Shown: positions 26,478-34,723 of the stretch, piece by piece
How positions within the stretch are numbered: position 1 is the stretch's first letter
Layout: each line of letters begins with the position of its first letter
Source of the DNA: Janthinobacterium lividum
Lineage (GTDB): Bacteria; Pseudomonadota; Gammaproteobacteria; Burkholderiales; Burkholderiaceae_D
Direction of reading: 5' to 3'
Length of the DNA stretch: 64,000 nucleotides
NCBI RefSeq assembly: GCF_011601275.1
Contig: NZ_JAAOLY010000004.1
Coordinates: forward strand, 124,001-188,000
Notes under the pieces: generated by a model
What the model was told of the DNA's origin: nothing
Database searches by the model: none
The model's input: only the letters and a program-made list of their open reading frames with translations
Translations under genes and position numbers: made by a program

Positions 26478-27538
26478 GCAAAGCACATCAGCGCGCCCGC
26501 CCGCGCTCCGCACCTGGCGCGGACACGGCCGCGTCCTCGGCGCCACAGCCCGCCACCGCCGGCATCCAGGCCTTTTCCTTCGGCGACCCCACGCCCGTAT
26601 TGGAGCACGGCGATATCCTCGACTGCTTCGAATGCTGGAAGAATGGCCAGTGGTACGAGCCGCCCATCAACCTGGCTGGCCTGGCCAAGTCCTTCAATGC
26701 CGGCGTGCACCATTCCAGCGCGATCCACTTCAAGGCCAACGTGCTGGCGTCCACCTTGATGCCCAGCAAATACCTGTCGCGCGACGCCTTCAAACGCCTG
26801 GCGCTCGACTTCCTGACGTTCGGCAACTGCTATCTGGAAGACCGGCCCAGCCGCAGCGGGCGCCCGTTGACGTTCGCGCATGCGCTGGCCAAGTACATGC
26901 GGCGCGGCATCGACTGGGATACCTATTTTTTTGTCACCAATCACGGCACGGCGCACCAGTTCGAAACGGGCCGCGTGTTCCACCTGATGGAACCGGACGT
27001 GAACCAGGAGCTATACGGCGTGCCGCAGTACCTGAGCGCGCTGCAATCGGCCTGGCTCAATGAGGCGGCAACCCTGTTCCGCCGCAAGTATTACAAGAAC
27101 GGATCCCATGCAGGTTTCGTGTTCTACATGACGGACGCTGCCGCTAACACCCAGGACGTGGACAACCTGCGCCAGGCCATGCGCGACAGCAAGGGGCCGG
27201 GCAATTTCAGGAACCTGTTCATGTACGCGCCGAACGGCAAGAAGGACGGCATCCAGATTTTGCCTGTGTCGGACGTGGCCGCCAAGGACGAGTTTTTCAA
27301 TATCAAGAGCGTGACGCGCGATGACCAGCTGGCCGCCCACCGCGTGCCGCCGCAACTGATGGGCATCCTGCCGAACAATGCCGGCGGCTTCGGCGCCGTC
27401 GAACCGGCCGCGCGCGTCTTCGCGCGTAACGAGCTGGTACCGCTGCAGTCGCAGTTCATGGCGATTAACGAGTGGGCCGGCGTCGAAGTGGTGCAGTTCG
27501 CCCCGTATGAGCTGGCCGCACCGGAGGGAGCAGCATGA
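26474..27538 (+). CDS. Q: P2-like portal protein Q
   Basis: A 354-residue GpQ portal (P2: 344). The TTG at 26474 overlaps the stop of P (TTGA) and gives the family-length N terminus. Signature segments are FSFGDPTPVLEH, YEPPINLAGLAKSF, FGNCYLEDRPSR and RVPPQLMGILPNNAGGFG. The portal forms the dodecameric ring for DNA entry and tail attachment. Confidence 0.94.
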   Translation: MSKAHQRARPRSAPGADTAASSAPQPATAGIQAFSFGDPTPVLEHGDILDCFECWKNGQWYEPPINLAGLAKSFNAGVHHSSAIHFKANVLASTLMPSKYLSRDAFKRLALDFLTFGNCYLEDRPSRSGRPLTFAHALAKYMRRGIDWDTYFFVTNHGTAHQFETGRVFHLMEPDVNQELYGVPQYLSALQSAWLNEAATLFRRKYYKNGSHAGFVFYMTDAAANTQDVDNLRQAMRDSKGPGNFRNLFMYAPNGKKDGIQILPVSDVAAKDEFFNIKSVTRDDQLAAHRVPPQLMGILPNNAGGFGAVEPAARVFARNELVPLQSQFMAINEWAGVEVVQFAPYELAAPEGAA

Positions 27539-27750
27539 GCGACCACGTCGACAACACCGACAAGATCATCTTCGCCGAGGTGGCGCGCGGCTTGGCCGCT
27601 GTCCGCGGACGGCCCGCCCTGGTGGCGCACGGCGCCTGCCACTACTGCGACGAGGCGCTGGCGCCTGGCCTGCCGTTCTGCAACGTTGATTGCCGCGACG
27701 ACTATGAGAAGGAGCAGGCGGCGAAGGCCCGTGCCGGTCGCTCAGGATAA
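27535..27750 (+). CDS. Small zinc-finger protein downstream of the portal gene
   Basis: 71 residues with a four-cysteine zinc-ribbon pattern CHYC-x10-FCNVDC in the C-terminal half, followed by a charged helix (DDYEKEQAAKA). The layout resembles DksA/TraR-type or DUF2116-like phage zinc fingers. Its ATG overlaps the stop of Q (ATGA). It is not the Ogr activator, which has a different Cys spacing and lies next to D in P2. Role unknown; a DNA- or RNA-polymerase-binding accessory protein is possible. Confidence 0.75.
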   Translation: MSDHVDNTDKIIFAEVARGLAAVRGRPALVAHGACHYCDEALAPGLPFCNVDCRDDYEKEQAAKARAGRSG

Positions 27751-28117
27751 CCGCCACGCCGCGATGGCCGGCAGGGCAGGGCGTTGACAGCCCAGCCGCG
27801 CCGCAGCGCCCCAGCCACAGCACAAGCCGCCCATGAGGCGGCTTTTTCACGTCCTGACGATTGGCATTGCCATGGATGCAAGAAAAAGCCCCATTTCGGC
27901 CCGGCGCGCGCAGTTGTCCCCCCTCCACACCTGCCCGCTACATAGGGCTGTTTTGACTCAAATTTGCGCCATGGCCGAAGGGGCATGTGGACTGGCGCGG
28001 CCGGGCGAAAGGGGAACATGCGGGTTGACGCATTTTGACGCATTCTGAGTAGTTTTTCGCGCGCGCGATATTAAGGCGTGGGAAGGGTATGTAAGTAGGA
28101 AATTTTGTCAGCGCAAT
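27751..28117. other. Intergenic region right of the prophage late genes
   Basis: No convincing gene. It holds one terminator (27824-27847) and, further right, GC-rich then AT-rich sequence. In P2 the cos site lies just outside Q; the stretch near 28050-28095 would be the place to look, but I cannot identify cos by eye. The early genes expected here are missing. Confidence 0.5.
27824..27847 (+). terminator. Rho-independent terminator after the P-Q operon
   Basis: A 6-bp GC stem (27826-27831 with 27837-27842) and 5-nt loop are followed by five Ts. Position and orientation fit termination of the P-Q-zinc finger transcript. Confidence 0.75.
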
Positions 28118-28897
28118 TCACTCCATTGGCGCATAGCGAGGGCCGCCATGCCACTCAAACGAATCATAGACCTCATAAAGAGTCGAGCGCAACCGCTCCA
28201 TGGATTCGACAGAGACATCCACTTCTGCAAAATCACCATCTCCAGTAGTGCCGCCATATTTTGAACCATCTAAATTGTCAACAATAAAGAAACTACCATC
28301 CTGATTTTTAAACGGGCCGTCTGAAATTGGTTTGGTATCAATTGGTTTAAAATTTTTGTTTAATTGTCGTTCGCGCATTTCGGGATGGTGTGCTGAATCT
28401 CGAATCCCTTTCAATCCTGGAAACCTCTTGGAGAAATTATAATGTGCGGACGCCAATTTATCAGGGACTCCTTTTTCATTATTAAGGAGTTTTAAAGAGT
28501 TATTAAAGTTGTCTAAAGCATACAAAAACGCACGGGCGTGGATTCTCGGGATTGTGGAAGACATCTCTCTCGGTAATATGCCGGCATTCCATCTCTCACG
28601 TTTGTAAGTACGCTCCACATCAAAGAAGTCGGGCTTTATTTTTCCAATTTGCGGATTTTCGTAAAAGTCTCTTTCAAGTTTTTCTTTTATTTCATTCTTG
28701 CGAGCGACCTGTCGATCGATATCTTCAAGAGTCGGACGAGCGCGGATGGGGTGCGGTAGAAGAAATAAATTAAGAGCCATGTTGGCTTCAAAAAATATAG
28801 ATTCTAGCGACGTTAGCCTGTCTTGCATCGCACGATTCCAGTGTATATCATCAGATTTAATCCAATGTCCAGGTACGGTAATTTCGAAAATATGCAT
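28118..28897 (-). CDS. Hypothetical protein, AT-rich cargo gene
   Basis: 259 residues, soluble, charged, no recognised family. It has an N-terminal FEITVPGHWIKSDDIHWNRA, a helical middle (IDRQVARKNEIKEKLERDF; RAFLYALDNFNNSLKLL) and a Gly/Asp-rich C-terminal part (NLDGSKYGGTTGDGDFAEV). AAGGAT lies ahead of the start. It is clearly more AT-rich than the phage genes beside it, which suggests later insertion in the place where the phage early region should be. No function can be given. Confidence 0.7.
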   Translation of the reverse strand: MHIFEITVPGHWIKSDDIHWNRAMQDRLTSLESIFFEANMALNLFLLPHPIRARPTLEDIDRQVARKNEIKEKLERDFYENPQIGKIKPDFFDVERTYKRERWNAGILPREMSSTIPRIHARAFLYALDNFNNSLKLLNNEKGVPDKLASAHYNFSKRFPGLKGIRDSAHHPEMRERQLNKNFKPIDTKPISDGPFKNQDGSFFIVDNLDGSKYGGTTGDGDFAEVDVSVESMERLRSTLYEVYDSFEWHGGPRYAPME

Positions 28898-29177
28898 ATT
28901 ATTTATCCTTTAAAATTCGCGTAAGGAAGCAGCCTAAAGTGATAGTACTCTGATTTTTAACCAAAAATGTTGTGTATTTATACATTATTCAGTGATATTG
29001 TGGTGAGAGTTTGCATTTTAATGAGGTGCGAGCGTGGCGCGTATCCGCTGATACTGTTCTCAATGTGATTTTTGGAATGCAGAGTTCAGGGACGAAAATT
29101 TTTGATGTAGGTATGGAAGTAGGTACAGGATGGAGATGTCGCCATGAAGGCCTCATGAATAATAGGTATTTGCATTA

Positions 29178-29191
29178 CACCGCTTCCGCCA
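29178..29191 (+). other. tRNA-Ser 3'-end att core, copy 1
   Basis: The 14-bp CACCGCTTCCGCCA is the 3' T-stem/acceptor/CCA end of tRNA-Ser. The same 14 bp recur at 32174-32187, in the same orientation and there within a longer tRNA-Ser fragment. Copies in direct orientation at the ends of a segment are what tRNA-targeting integrases leave behind. Confidence 0.65.
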
Positions 29192-29241
29192 GGCAATAAA
29201 GAAACCGCCTTCGGGCGGTTTTTTATTGCCTGGCGGAAGCG
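29181..29241. terminator. Long near-perfect palindrome combining tRNA-Ser end and terminator
   Basis: Bases 29181-29209 pair with 29214-29241 around a TTCG tetraloop; only one base is unpaired in a 28-bp stem. The inner part (AACCGCC-TTCG-GGCGGTTTTTT) is a textbook rho-independent terminator; the outer part is the tRNA-Ser 3' end and its inverted copy. It probably descends from the native tRNA-Ser terminator. Confidence 0.8.
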
Positions 29242-29242
29242 A

Positions 29243-29312
29243 GCAGGGCGCTTGCGCGCCCTGCGTGTGAGATTCGAAGGGCTGGGCCTACCGGCCCAGC
29301 CCGCCCCGAATC
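29243..29312. repeat. Two further strong hairpins
   Basis: A 9-bp perfect stem with TTGC loop at 29243-29264 is followed by a 10-bp perfect stem with TACC loop (29279-29302), itself framed by GATTCG/CGAATC (29271-29276 and 29307-29312). No coding potential is seen. With the palindrome to the left this is an unusually structured 130-bp stretch. Confidence 0.7.
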
Positions 29313-29320
29313 CTCCAACC

Positions 29321-29428
29321 GCTACCGCTGCGCGGCAGCCCCGCGCGCGCCAGGCGCGCGTTCGTGGTTCTAATCAGCTTTTCGACTGAGCCAGCTTTCA
29401 CAGCATCCGACGCATCAGTCCGTGTTCG
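29321..29428 (+). repeat. About 110-bp dispersed repeat, copy A
   Basis: Shares roughly 80% identity by eye with 41141-41252 in direct orientation. Both copies start with a GC hairpin region (GCGCGGCAG ... GGCGCGCGTTCGTG) and contain the exact 19-nt stretch ACTGAGCCAGCTTTCACAG. No inverted termini or gene are seen. The 3' end abuts the truncated SRAP gene. Confidence 0.75.
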
Positions 29429-29903
29429 AATAGCGGACGTGACCCTCGCGCCCGATATGAAGCTGGCGTGCCAGACCTACAACGCCCGCACCGAAACCGT
29501 GGCGCAGAAGCCATCCTTCTGCAATGCGTGGAAGCGCAAACAGTTCTGCATTATTCCTGCGGATAATTTCTTTGAACCTTGCTATGGGACTGAAAAGCCG
29601 GTGCGCTGGCGCATCGAGCGCGCCGATGGCATGCCGGCCGCCATCGCCGGGATATGGGAATTCCGGCCGCAAGATTTGCTGCTGTCGTTCTCGATGCTGA
29701 CGATAAACGCGGATGGCCACCCGCTCATGCAGCGTTTCCACAAGCCAGATGATGAAAAACGGATGGTGATGATTCTCGACCCGGAGCAGTATCACGGCTG
29801 GCTTGATGGTTCCCTTGTGAGCGAAGAGGATTTGTTTCAGCAGTATTCAGCAGAACGCCTTGTAGCTGTAGCTGATCCGCTTCCGCCGCGTATGAAAAAA
29901 TAA
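29364..29903 (+). pseudogene. N-terminally truncated SRAP (YedK/HMCES-like) gene
   Basis: From about residue 28 the product matches SOS-response-associated peptidase proteins, which form a covalent cross-link with abasic sites in single-stranded DNA: YNARTETVAQKPSF, the Glu in IPADNFFEPCYG, GIWEF, and the His in MQRFHKPDDEKRMVMIL. The family's essential N terminus, with catalytic Cys2 exposed after Met removal (MCGR), is missing; repeat copy A has replaced it at about 29428-29445. The gene is therefore almost certainly inactive. Confidence 0.75.
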
Positions 29904-30141
29904 GCACGAACTGGCGGTTTGCGAGCGAGGGGCAGGCCTCACAATCGAACAAAAAATCAATAGCTTTGTGTTTCAAAGCAAGGTGAGTTTTACTACGCCG
30001 CTTCGATAAAGGCTGAGGCCGTGTCCAGATGTCAGACCTGACCCCTAGCCCTGTTCAACCTGACCCCGCCCCGATGCGGATAGAACCAGGGTTCACCATT
30101 TCGACATAACCTCACCATGCCGATGGGAATTCAGCTATAAG

Positions 30142-30489
30142 TCATCGCAACGAACCTTCTCTAAATGCATCCTCCTCATAACCCAGTTCCATAGAGAATT
30201 TACTGGTTTCAACATTTACCGTAAATTCGAAACGTGTCCATGCAGGCTGATTATTAGCAGCCATAAATTTCTGATGTGCTGCAGCCAAGTAATGGAGTTT
30301 CATCGTATCTGAATCACTGATGGAAAACTCGCTCTCATTGACTCCGTTGTTCGAATAAAATTCAAACTGACTGACATCGCCCTCCGGAGAGAACGCGGCA
30401 ATCATCAAAATTATTTTTGTATCCTCTGGTGCAATGCCATACAAACATTGTCCAATCTCCTTGGATATTTCAATATCCTTCGATTCCAT
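30142..30489 (-). CDS. YezG/DUF600-like orphan immunity protein
   Basis: 115 residues, acidic. The pattern LYGIAPEDTKIILMIAAFSPEGD, then WTRFEFTVNVETSKFSMELGYEE, matches the immunity-protein YezG/DUF600 layout (acidic start, central sheet, PxW-x-F-G-x-F-x-YE end). Such proteins neutralise nuclease toxins of polymorphic toxin systems. A good ribosome site (AAGGAATG) precedes the ATG. No intact toxin lies upstream; only fragments are found nearby (30751-31032), so it may be an orphan immunity gene that protects against neighbouring strains. Confidence 0.6.
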   Translation of the reverse strand: MESKDIEISKEIGQCLYGIAPEDTKIILMIAAFSPEGDVSQFEFYSNNGVNESEFSISDSDTMKLHYLAAAHQKFMAANNQPAWTRFEFTVNVETSKFSMELGYEEDAFREGSLR

Positions 30490-30621
30490 TTTTCATTCCT
30501 TTACATAGTTTTTAAAAAAACGCTTAAACACCTTATTTCCAACGCTATACTCCAGCATAAACGAAGTAGGTATAAATAACCCCGACAATCCCTCCATTTT
30601 AGATCGTGCTAAAAATAGAGG

Positions 30622-30750
30622 TTATGCGGCCATGGCAGGCTTCTGTTTTGGCGTAATACCGCCAAGTGCCATGTTGGGCCGGTCGTGATTGTAAGTTCAC
30701 AACCAGCGGGTTGCAAAATCCTGAATCTCATCGAGCGTTTCAAACAGATG
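30622..30750 (-). pseudogene. IS3-family OrfB C-terminal remnant
   Basis: The minus strand encodes TYNHDRPNMALGGITPKQK ending in TAA, the typical C-terminal end of IS3-family DDE transposases. A TGA replaces the Trp codon just upstream (RWL*TYNH), and homology stops near 30750. It is a dead fragment and marks an insertion/deletion scar between the immunity gene and the next ORF. Confidence 0.7.
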
Positions 30751-31032
30751 ATGGGCCATCCGTGGGTACCGGCCAGTTCCGATCCTGGCAATAACTGGGG
30801 CGCCATCCAGCGCAACGGGCTTCAGTATGAGCATATACGCGACGTGTATCCCATCAATATTTTCAGCCTGTCTAGGCTCGACACGCTACAGCCGGAGCGT
30901 CAACAGGCATTGCGCAAGGCGATGCAGGCATATGGCAGCAGTAATACGCAAGACGGCAGGACGCACTGGATTTTAAGCGGCGAGGAACAGGCGACGGCCC
31001 GTAAGCTGGCTATCATTCGGGCTGAACCATGA
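30751..31032 (+). pseudogene. C-terminal fragment of an unknown protein, possibly a toxin tail
   Basis: The frame open to 31032 only becomes protein-like after the IS3 scar. About 93 residues (MGHPWVPASSDPGNNWGAIQ, INIFSLSRLDTLQPERQ, DGRTHWILSGEEQATARKL) look like the end of a larger protein; the 5' part was lost at the IS3 junction. No family is recognised. The neighbourhood of a candidate immunity gene makes a toxin tail plausible but unproven. Confidence 0.4.
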
Positions 31033-31046
31033 GCGTACAAATCCCG

Positions 31047-31730
31047 CTATGGGGAAACCTCCGGTAAAGCAGAAAACAGGTCGGCTTTAACAATCTCAGC
31101 ACAGCCATTCACAAACTCTTCTTTGGCAGAAGGATTATCCATGTGCACGTTCTTGAACGCATCAGACATGACTTTGATATAGTTTGTCCTACCCAAGCGG
31201 CGCGCGGAAATAAATTTGAAACATTCATTTTCGAACTGGCCAATCGACATTACGCTGATCATGCCTTGAACTTTTGGCAGGGGACAGCACAGATTACTGC
31301 CGTCGGTGCCAGTGTCCAGATTCGAGAACACTACGCTCCTGGTAACGCCGTCGGGAAAAGGGCACTGCACAGTCAACCTGCCAAATAGGTGTGCATGCGA
31401 GTGAACTTCTGCAAAGGCAAGTCCGTGCTTCATGATGTTCTGGCCGTTTTTTGGAGGGTCATACTTGAACAGATCGCTGTGGGACCAGAGGTGGTTGGCT
31501 AATTCCAAGGCGCGATAGTCTTCCGGCAGCAGCGCCTTCAATGCAAATCTCAACAGATCGATTTTTTCGGGACTTGCAACGTAAAAATTTCCCTGAACTA
31601 TATCGAAGAGCAACTTTGCACGCTGTACTCCTAAAGATTTTTCCATCATTCCCGCGATGAATTCCTGTTCGTTAAGCGCCGATAACTGCAACAGTATCTC
31701 TTCGGGGGGCACGCCAGTATTAAAATCCAT
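31047..31730 (-). CDS. Hypothetical protein
   Basis: 227 residues, soluble, no signal peptide and no family recognised. The N-terminal half is helical (PPEEILLQLSALNEQEFIAG, LFDIVQGNFYV); the middle has a His/Cys-containing strand region (EVHSHAHLFGRLTVQCPFP, GSNLCCPLPKVQG). It converges on the fragment ending at 31032 and is flanked by mobile-element debris. It may be another immunity or cargo gene; this cannot be decided. Confidence 0.6.
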   Translation of the reverse strand: MDFNTGVPPEEILLQLSALNEQEFIAGMMEKSLGVQRAKLLFDIVQGNFYVASPEKIDLLRFALKALLPEDYRALELANHLWSHSDLFKYDPPKNGQNIMKHGLAFAEVHSHAHLFGRLTVQCPFPDGVTRSVVFSNLDTGTDGSNLCCPLPKVQGMISVMSIGQFENECFKFISARRLGRTNYIKVMSDAFKNVHMDNPSAKEEFVNGCAEIVKADLFSALPEVSP

Positions 31731-32127
31731 ATTCGCCTCGCCAATCTATTCTTCAAGGAATTAAACATTTCCAATTTAACATATTGTGGCTTGGCTGTCC
31801 TGCGCGGGGCACGGGGGCAGCCTCCCCCTAGAGGCGGTGGCCAAGGGCGAGCTGCGGCCTTTGCGCAAGCCAGCCAGCGACGAGTAGGCCGGCGAACGCG
31901 GCCTTGCCCGGCCGTTCTTGTTTTTGAAATGCATCGCCACCCTGTTTGTCAGCAACCTTCTTGGCGCCGCGTCCCCGTATTCTGGATACTCATTGCTCCA
32001 GTAGTAAAAATCATTTCCGTATCAAATTTATCTTGTGGCGGAATTCAAGCGTTACAGGGTGGCCTAGGAGTTCTCGTTGCGGAATGAAGTCGAGTGTAAG
32101 TTTTTGAAATAAAAGAATTATTTTGAA
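31731..32127. other. Intergenic stretch left of the tRNA-Ser fragment
   Basis: No supported gene. It contains a GC hairpin with T run near 31890-31925 (GGCCGG ... CCGGCC followed by TTCTTGTTTTT), probably a terminator remnant, and AT-rich sequence leading to the tRNA fragment. Confidence 0.4.
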
Positions 32128-32187
32128 GACTTGAAAACTAGCGACGGGTTAAACTGTTCGTGAGTTCGAATCTCACCGCTTCCGCCA
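32128..32187 (+). tRNA. 3' fragment of tRNA-Ser (UGA), integration scar
   Basis: The 60 nt run from the anticodon loop (CTTGAAAAC, anticodon TGA) through a serine-type long variable arm, a perfect 5-bp T stem (GTGAG/CTCAC), the acceptor 3' strand CGCTTCC, G and CCA at 32185-32187. The 5' half is absent. It stands 197 bp upstream of a P4-type integrase pseudogene, the standard position of an att site used by that family. Confidence 0.75.
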
Positions 32188-32383
32188 ATCATATTAAAGG
32201 TTGCCATAACGTATCGCACGGTATGATGCATAAAATTCTTGGAAATCAACGAGTTAAGTGAATTTTAGCCCATCTGAATCGCAGATTCGGCTACCTTCAA
32301 ACTCACTGTCGCACATTTTCACGTAGGTTAATTTGTAGGTATGATGCGGTTTTCTCATCTACCGTACCTACAGGAACCGCGCC

Positions 32384-33557
32384 ATGGCGATCAATACCCT
32401 TACCGACAACGATTGCCGCAAGGCGCTCCCCAACAATGGGAAGCTGCGCAAGCTGTTTGACGGTCATGGTTTATTCCTGGCTGTTTTGCCTATTGGGGGC
32501 AAGGTCTGGCGCGTGGCGTATCGCAATGCTGACGGCAAGCAGCAAACTGCGGTGATCGGCCCGTATCCACTCATTGGCTTGAAAGAGGCGCGCGACCGAC
32601 GCGATGCGATCCGCTTGAAGCTACTCGACGGGGAAGATATCAAGTCAAAGCTCAAGGTGAAACCATCGATCACGCTTGATGTTGCGATCGCTGAATACTG
32701 GGCCGGCCGCACCGACATCAGCGAGGGTTACAAAGCCAATGCACTCAGGGGGCCTGGCAATGCATTTGTCGCCGAAGCTGGGAAGCATGCTGCTGCGCGA
32801 TATCACACGCGAAAGCCTGATGGATGCTTTGAGGCCCATGGATGCGGCGGGCCTATCCGTGTATGTTCGACGCGTCCGCATGTGGGCCAGCCAAGTGCTT
32901 GATTGGGGCGTTCAGCACGGACACTGCGACGAGAACCCTGCATCATCGATCAATGCGAAGGTCGCGTTTTCCAGAAAGCCTCGAGAGGGGTTTGCGGCGC
33001 TGGCCATATCCGAAGTGTATCCATTTCTGGAGCGCCTCGCGCTGGAGGATGAAATTCAGTCGGTGCTTGCCTGCAAGCTGCTAGCACTCACCTGGACCCG
33101 TACCGACGAGCTGCGCCGCATGACGTGGGCAGAAGTCGAGGGCGATATCTGGCGCATACCTGGCAAGCGGATGAAGAAGAACCGCGAGCATCTTGTACCG
33201 CTATCGACGCAAGCCCAAGCGCTGTTAAAAGAAATGAAATTGCGCTCGCGCGGGAGCGTCTACGTGTTTCCGAATGATCGAACAGGCAATCGGCCCATGA
33301 GTGAAAATTCGATCCTGTAGCTCATCCACCGGATCGGGTACAAAGGCCGCATGACGGGACACGGTTGGCGCAAGGTGGGGTCAACTTGGGCGAACGAACA
33401 CGAATTCAATACCGACCATATCGAGATGCAGCTCGCGCACAAGGACGGCGGAGTGCGTGATGTCTATAATTCTGCGGAGTACCTGAAGCAGCGAAGGGCG
33501 ATGCTCCAGGCATTTGCGGACTGGCTTCTTAAATGTGAGGGCTCGTACTTGACCTGA
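32384..33557 (+). pseudogene. int: P4-type tyrosine recombinase (integrase), broken
   Basis: Three consecutive pieces make one about 390-residue integrase. The N-terminal DUF4102 arm-binding domain (TLTDNDCRKALPNNGKLRK, start ATG at 32384) is in frame 2; near 32745-32755 (a G5 run) homology shifts to frame 3, which carries the core domain and catalytic domain (Arg in LTWTRTDELRRMTW, GHGWRK, LAHKDGGVRDVYN with the Tyr). A TAG at 33318-33320 interrupts frame 3 where Tyr is expected (IL*LIHRIGYKG); the frame continues to the stop at 33557. One frameshift plus one nonsense codon: inactive. It targeted the tRNA-Ser gene whose fragment lies just upstream. Confidence 0.88.
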
Positions 33558-33750
33558 CATATTGGGTCCGATTTACGAATGGCCGCATCGGCCCCGAAGG
33601 GGAATCGTCTTAACGAAACTGCTATGCCACAAATACTAGGCTGTCCGTGCAGTTAGGGGAAGGTCAGCCTTTATTCTGCTAACATAGAAGTGGCAAAATC
33701 AACTACCACCACTGACCAATTGGCCGAATTCAACATGAAAGGGGCAGATA

Positions 33751-34098
33751 ATGTCTAGACAAGATGATATCGAAAATATGGTGTACCAACAAGAGCAAGA
33801 GGCAATCGCCAACGCAAATAACAATGAATGGGAGTATGTGCGGCAGCGTTACGTTGAGCTTCACGCCCGTAATCGCTATCCCGTAAGGATCAAGGCTGGA
33901 GCTAACGTTACCCTGACTGGTCCTTTTTTCCCAGTTACTCATCGTAACAACGTGAATATCCAACCCGGTCCGAACGGCAAGGGTATCGAAGTGAAGCTTG
34001 AAGATAGTTGCAGTGGGCAAATTGGGGATTACCGCGTCGAAAGCAATGGCCTCAATGGCGTAGAAGTCACCCGCTACCACGGTCCGACACGGACATAA
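33751..34098 (+). CDS. Hypothetical protein
   Basis: 115 residues, starting with a charged helix (DDIENMVYQQEQEAIANANN) and followed by a strand-rich basic region (NRYPVRIKAGANVTLTGPFF). An AAAGGGG ribosome site precedes the ATG. No family recognised. It stands alone between the dead integrase and the AlpA-like regulator, in an island context. Confidence 0.55.
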   Translation: MSRQDDIENMVYQQEQEAIANANNNEWEYVRQRYVELHARNRYPVRIKAGANVTLTGPFFPVTHRNNVNIQPGPNGKGIEVKLEDSCSGQIGDYRVESNGLNGVEVTRYHGPTRT

Positions 34099-34283
34099 TG
34101 ATTGACGCGCATTCAACGTCGTATGAACGTTGAGTGCTTTGAATCCGCTAGCCTGCCTTTTAGGGTAATGCTTTCATGGGTTTAATTGGGTAGGCATCAA
34201 TGGTGCGCTTCTGGCAGATATCGGCTCTCAGAACTCTAACTCATCTGGCAGTTCGTGTCAGGTCGAGTTAGAGTTCGCATTGT

Positions 34284-34472
34284 TTAAAGCAGCTTGATAC
34301 CTGCTGCGTGTAGCGTTGACAGGCGCCATCCGACCGTGCGGCGGCTGATGGCGATGTCGGCCGCCGGAATCTTGCCTTCTTTGAGCCAGCGCCGTAGCGT
34401 TTCCGAGGTAACGCCGATTAGCTTGTACAGGTCCTGGCGATAGATAATGCGGTCAGTGTCGGTAGTGCTCAA
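34284..34472 (-). CDS. AlpA/MerR-like helix-turn-helix protein
   Basis: 62 residues consisting of one DNA-binding module: YRQDLYKLIGVTSETLRRWLKEGKIP is the HTH of AlpA/excisionase-like regulators of islands and prophages, followed by a wing-like GWRLSTLHAAG. Such proteins act as excision directors or activators of integrase genes. It overlaps the end of the next gene upstream by 4 bp, so the two form an operon. Confidence 0.7.
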   Translation of the reverse strand: MSTTDTDRIIYRQDLYKLIGVTSETLRRWLKEGKIPAADIAISRRTVGWRLSTLHAAGIKLL

Positions 34473-34681
34473 TTATTACTCCAAGTTGTTGTTTTATCGT
34501 CATTTTGGTTGGCCTCTGGCCGTGCTGCAGTCGGTAATGCGTACAGCATCTGGTGCATTGGACGCCTGTCGAGCATGTGGGCTGTCGCCAGGGCAAACGC
34601 TTCGGCTTCGGTGTGTTGGCAAATTTCAGCACCAGGCTTGCGGTAGTCGCGCAGCCGGAAAAATTCTTTGTATTCGTTCAT
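34469..34681 (-). CDS. Small hypothetical protein upstream of the AlpA-like gene
   Basis: About 70 residues from the ATG at 34681 (MNEYKEFFRLRDYRKPGAEI). It carries EAEAFALATAHMLDRRPMHQ and an Asn/Asp-rich tail, with no recognised family. Its stop overlaps the AlpA-like start. Probably an island accessory gene. The longer frame to 34714 is less likely. Confidence 0.45.
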   Translation of the reverse strand: MNEYKEFFRLRDYRKPGAEICQHTEAEAFALATAHMLDRRPMHQMLYALPTAARPEANQNDDKTTTWSNN

Positions 34682-34723
34682 TGTTGCTATGCTCCTTCTA
34701 ATCCGTGCATCCACAATCGGTTA

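Noticed and set aside
27751..28117. cos site of the prophage
   Set aside because: Position is right, but no stretch matches a cos sequence that I can recognise by eye.
29011..29199. 62-codon ORF running into the tRNA-Ser end
   Set aside because: No ribosome site, no family, stop lies in the att palindrome; more likely intergenic.
30622..30750. Functional IS3 element
   Set aside because: Only the last about 40 codons of OrfB remain, with an internal TGA and no left end.
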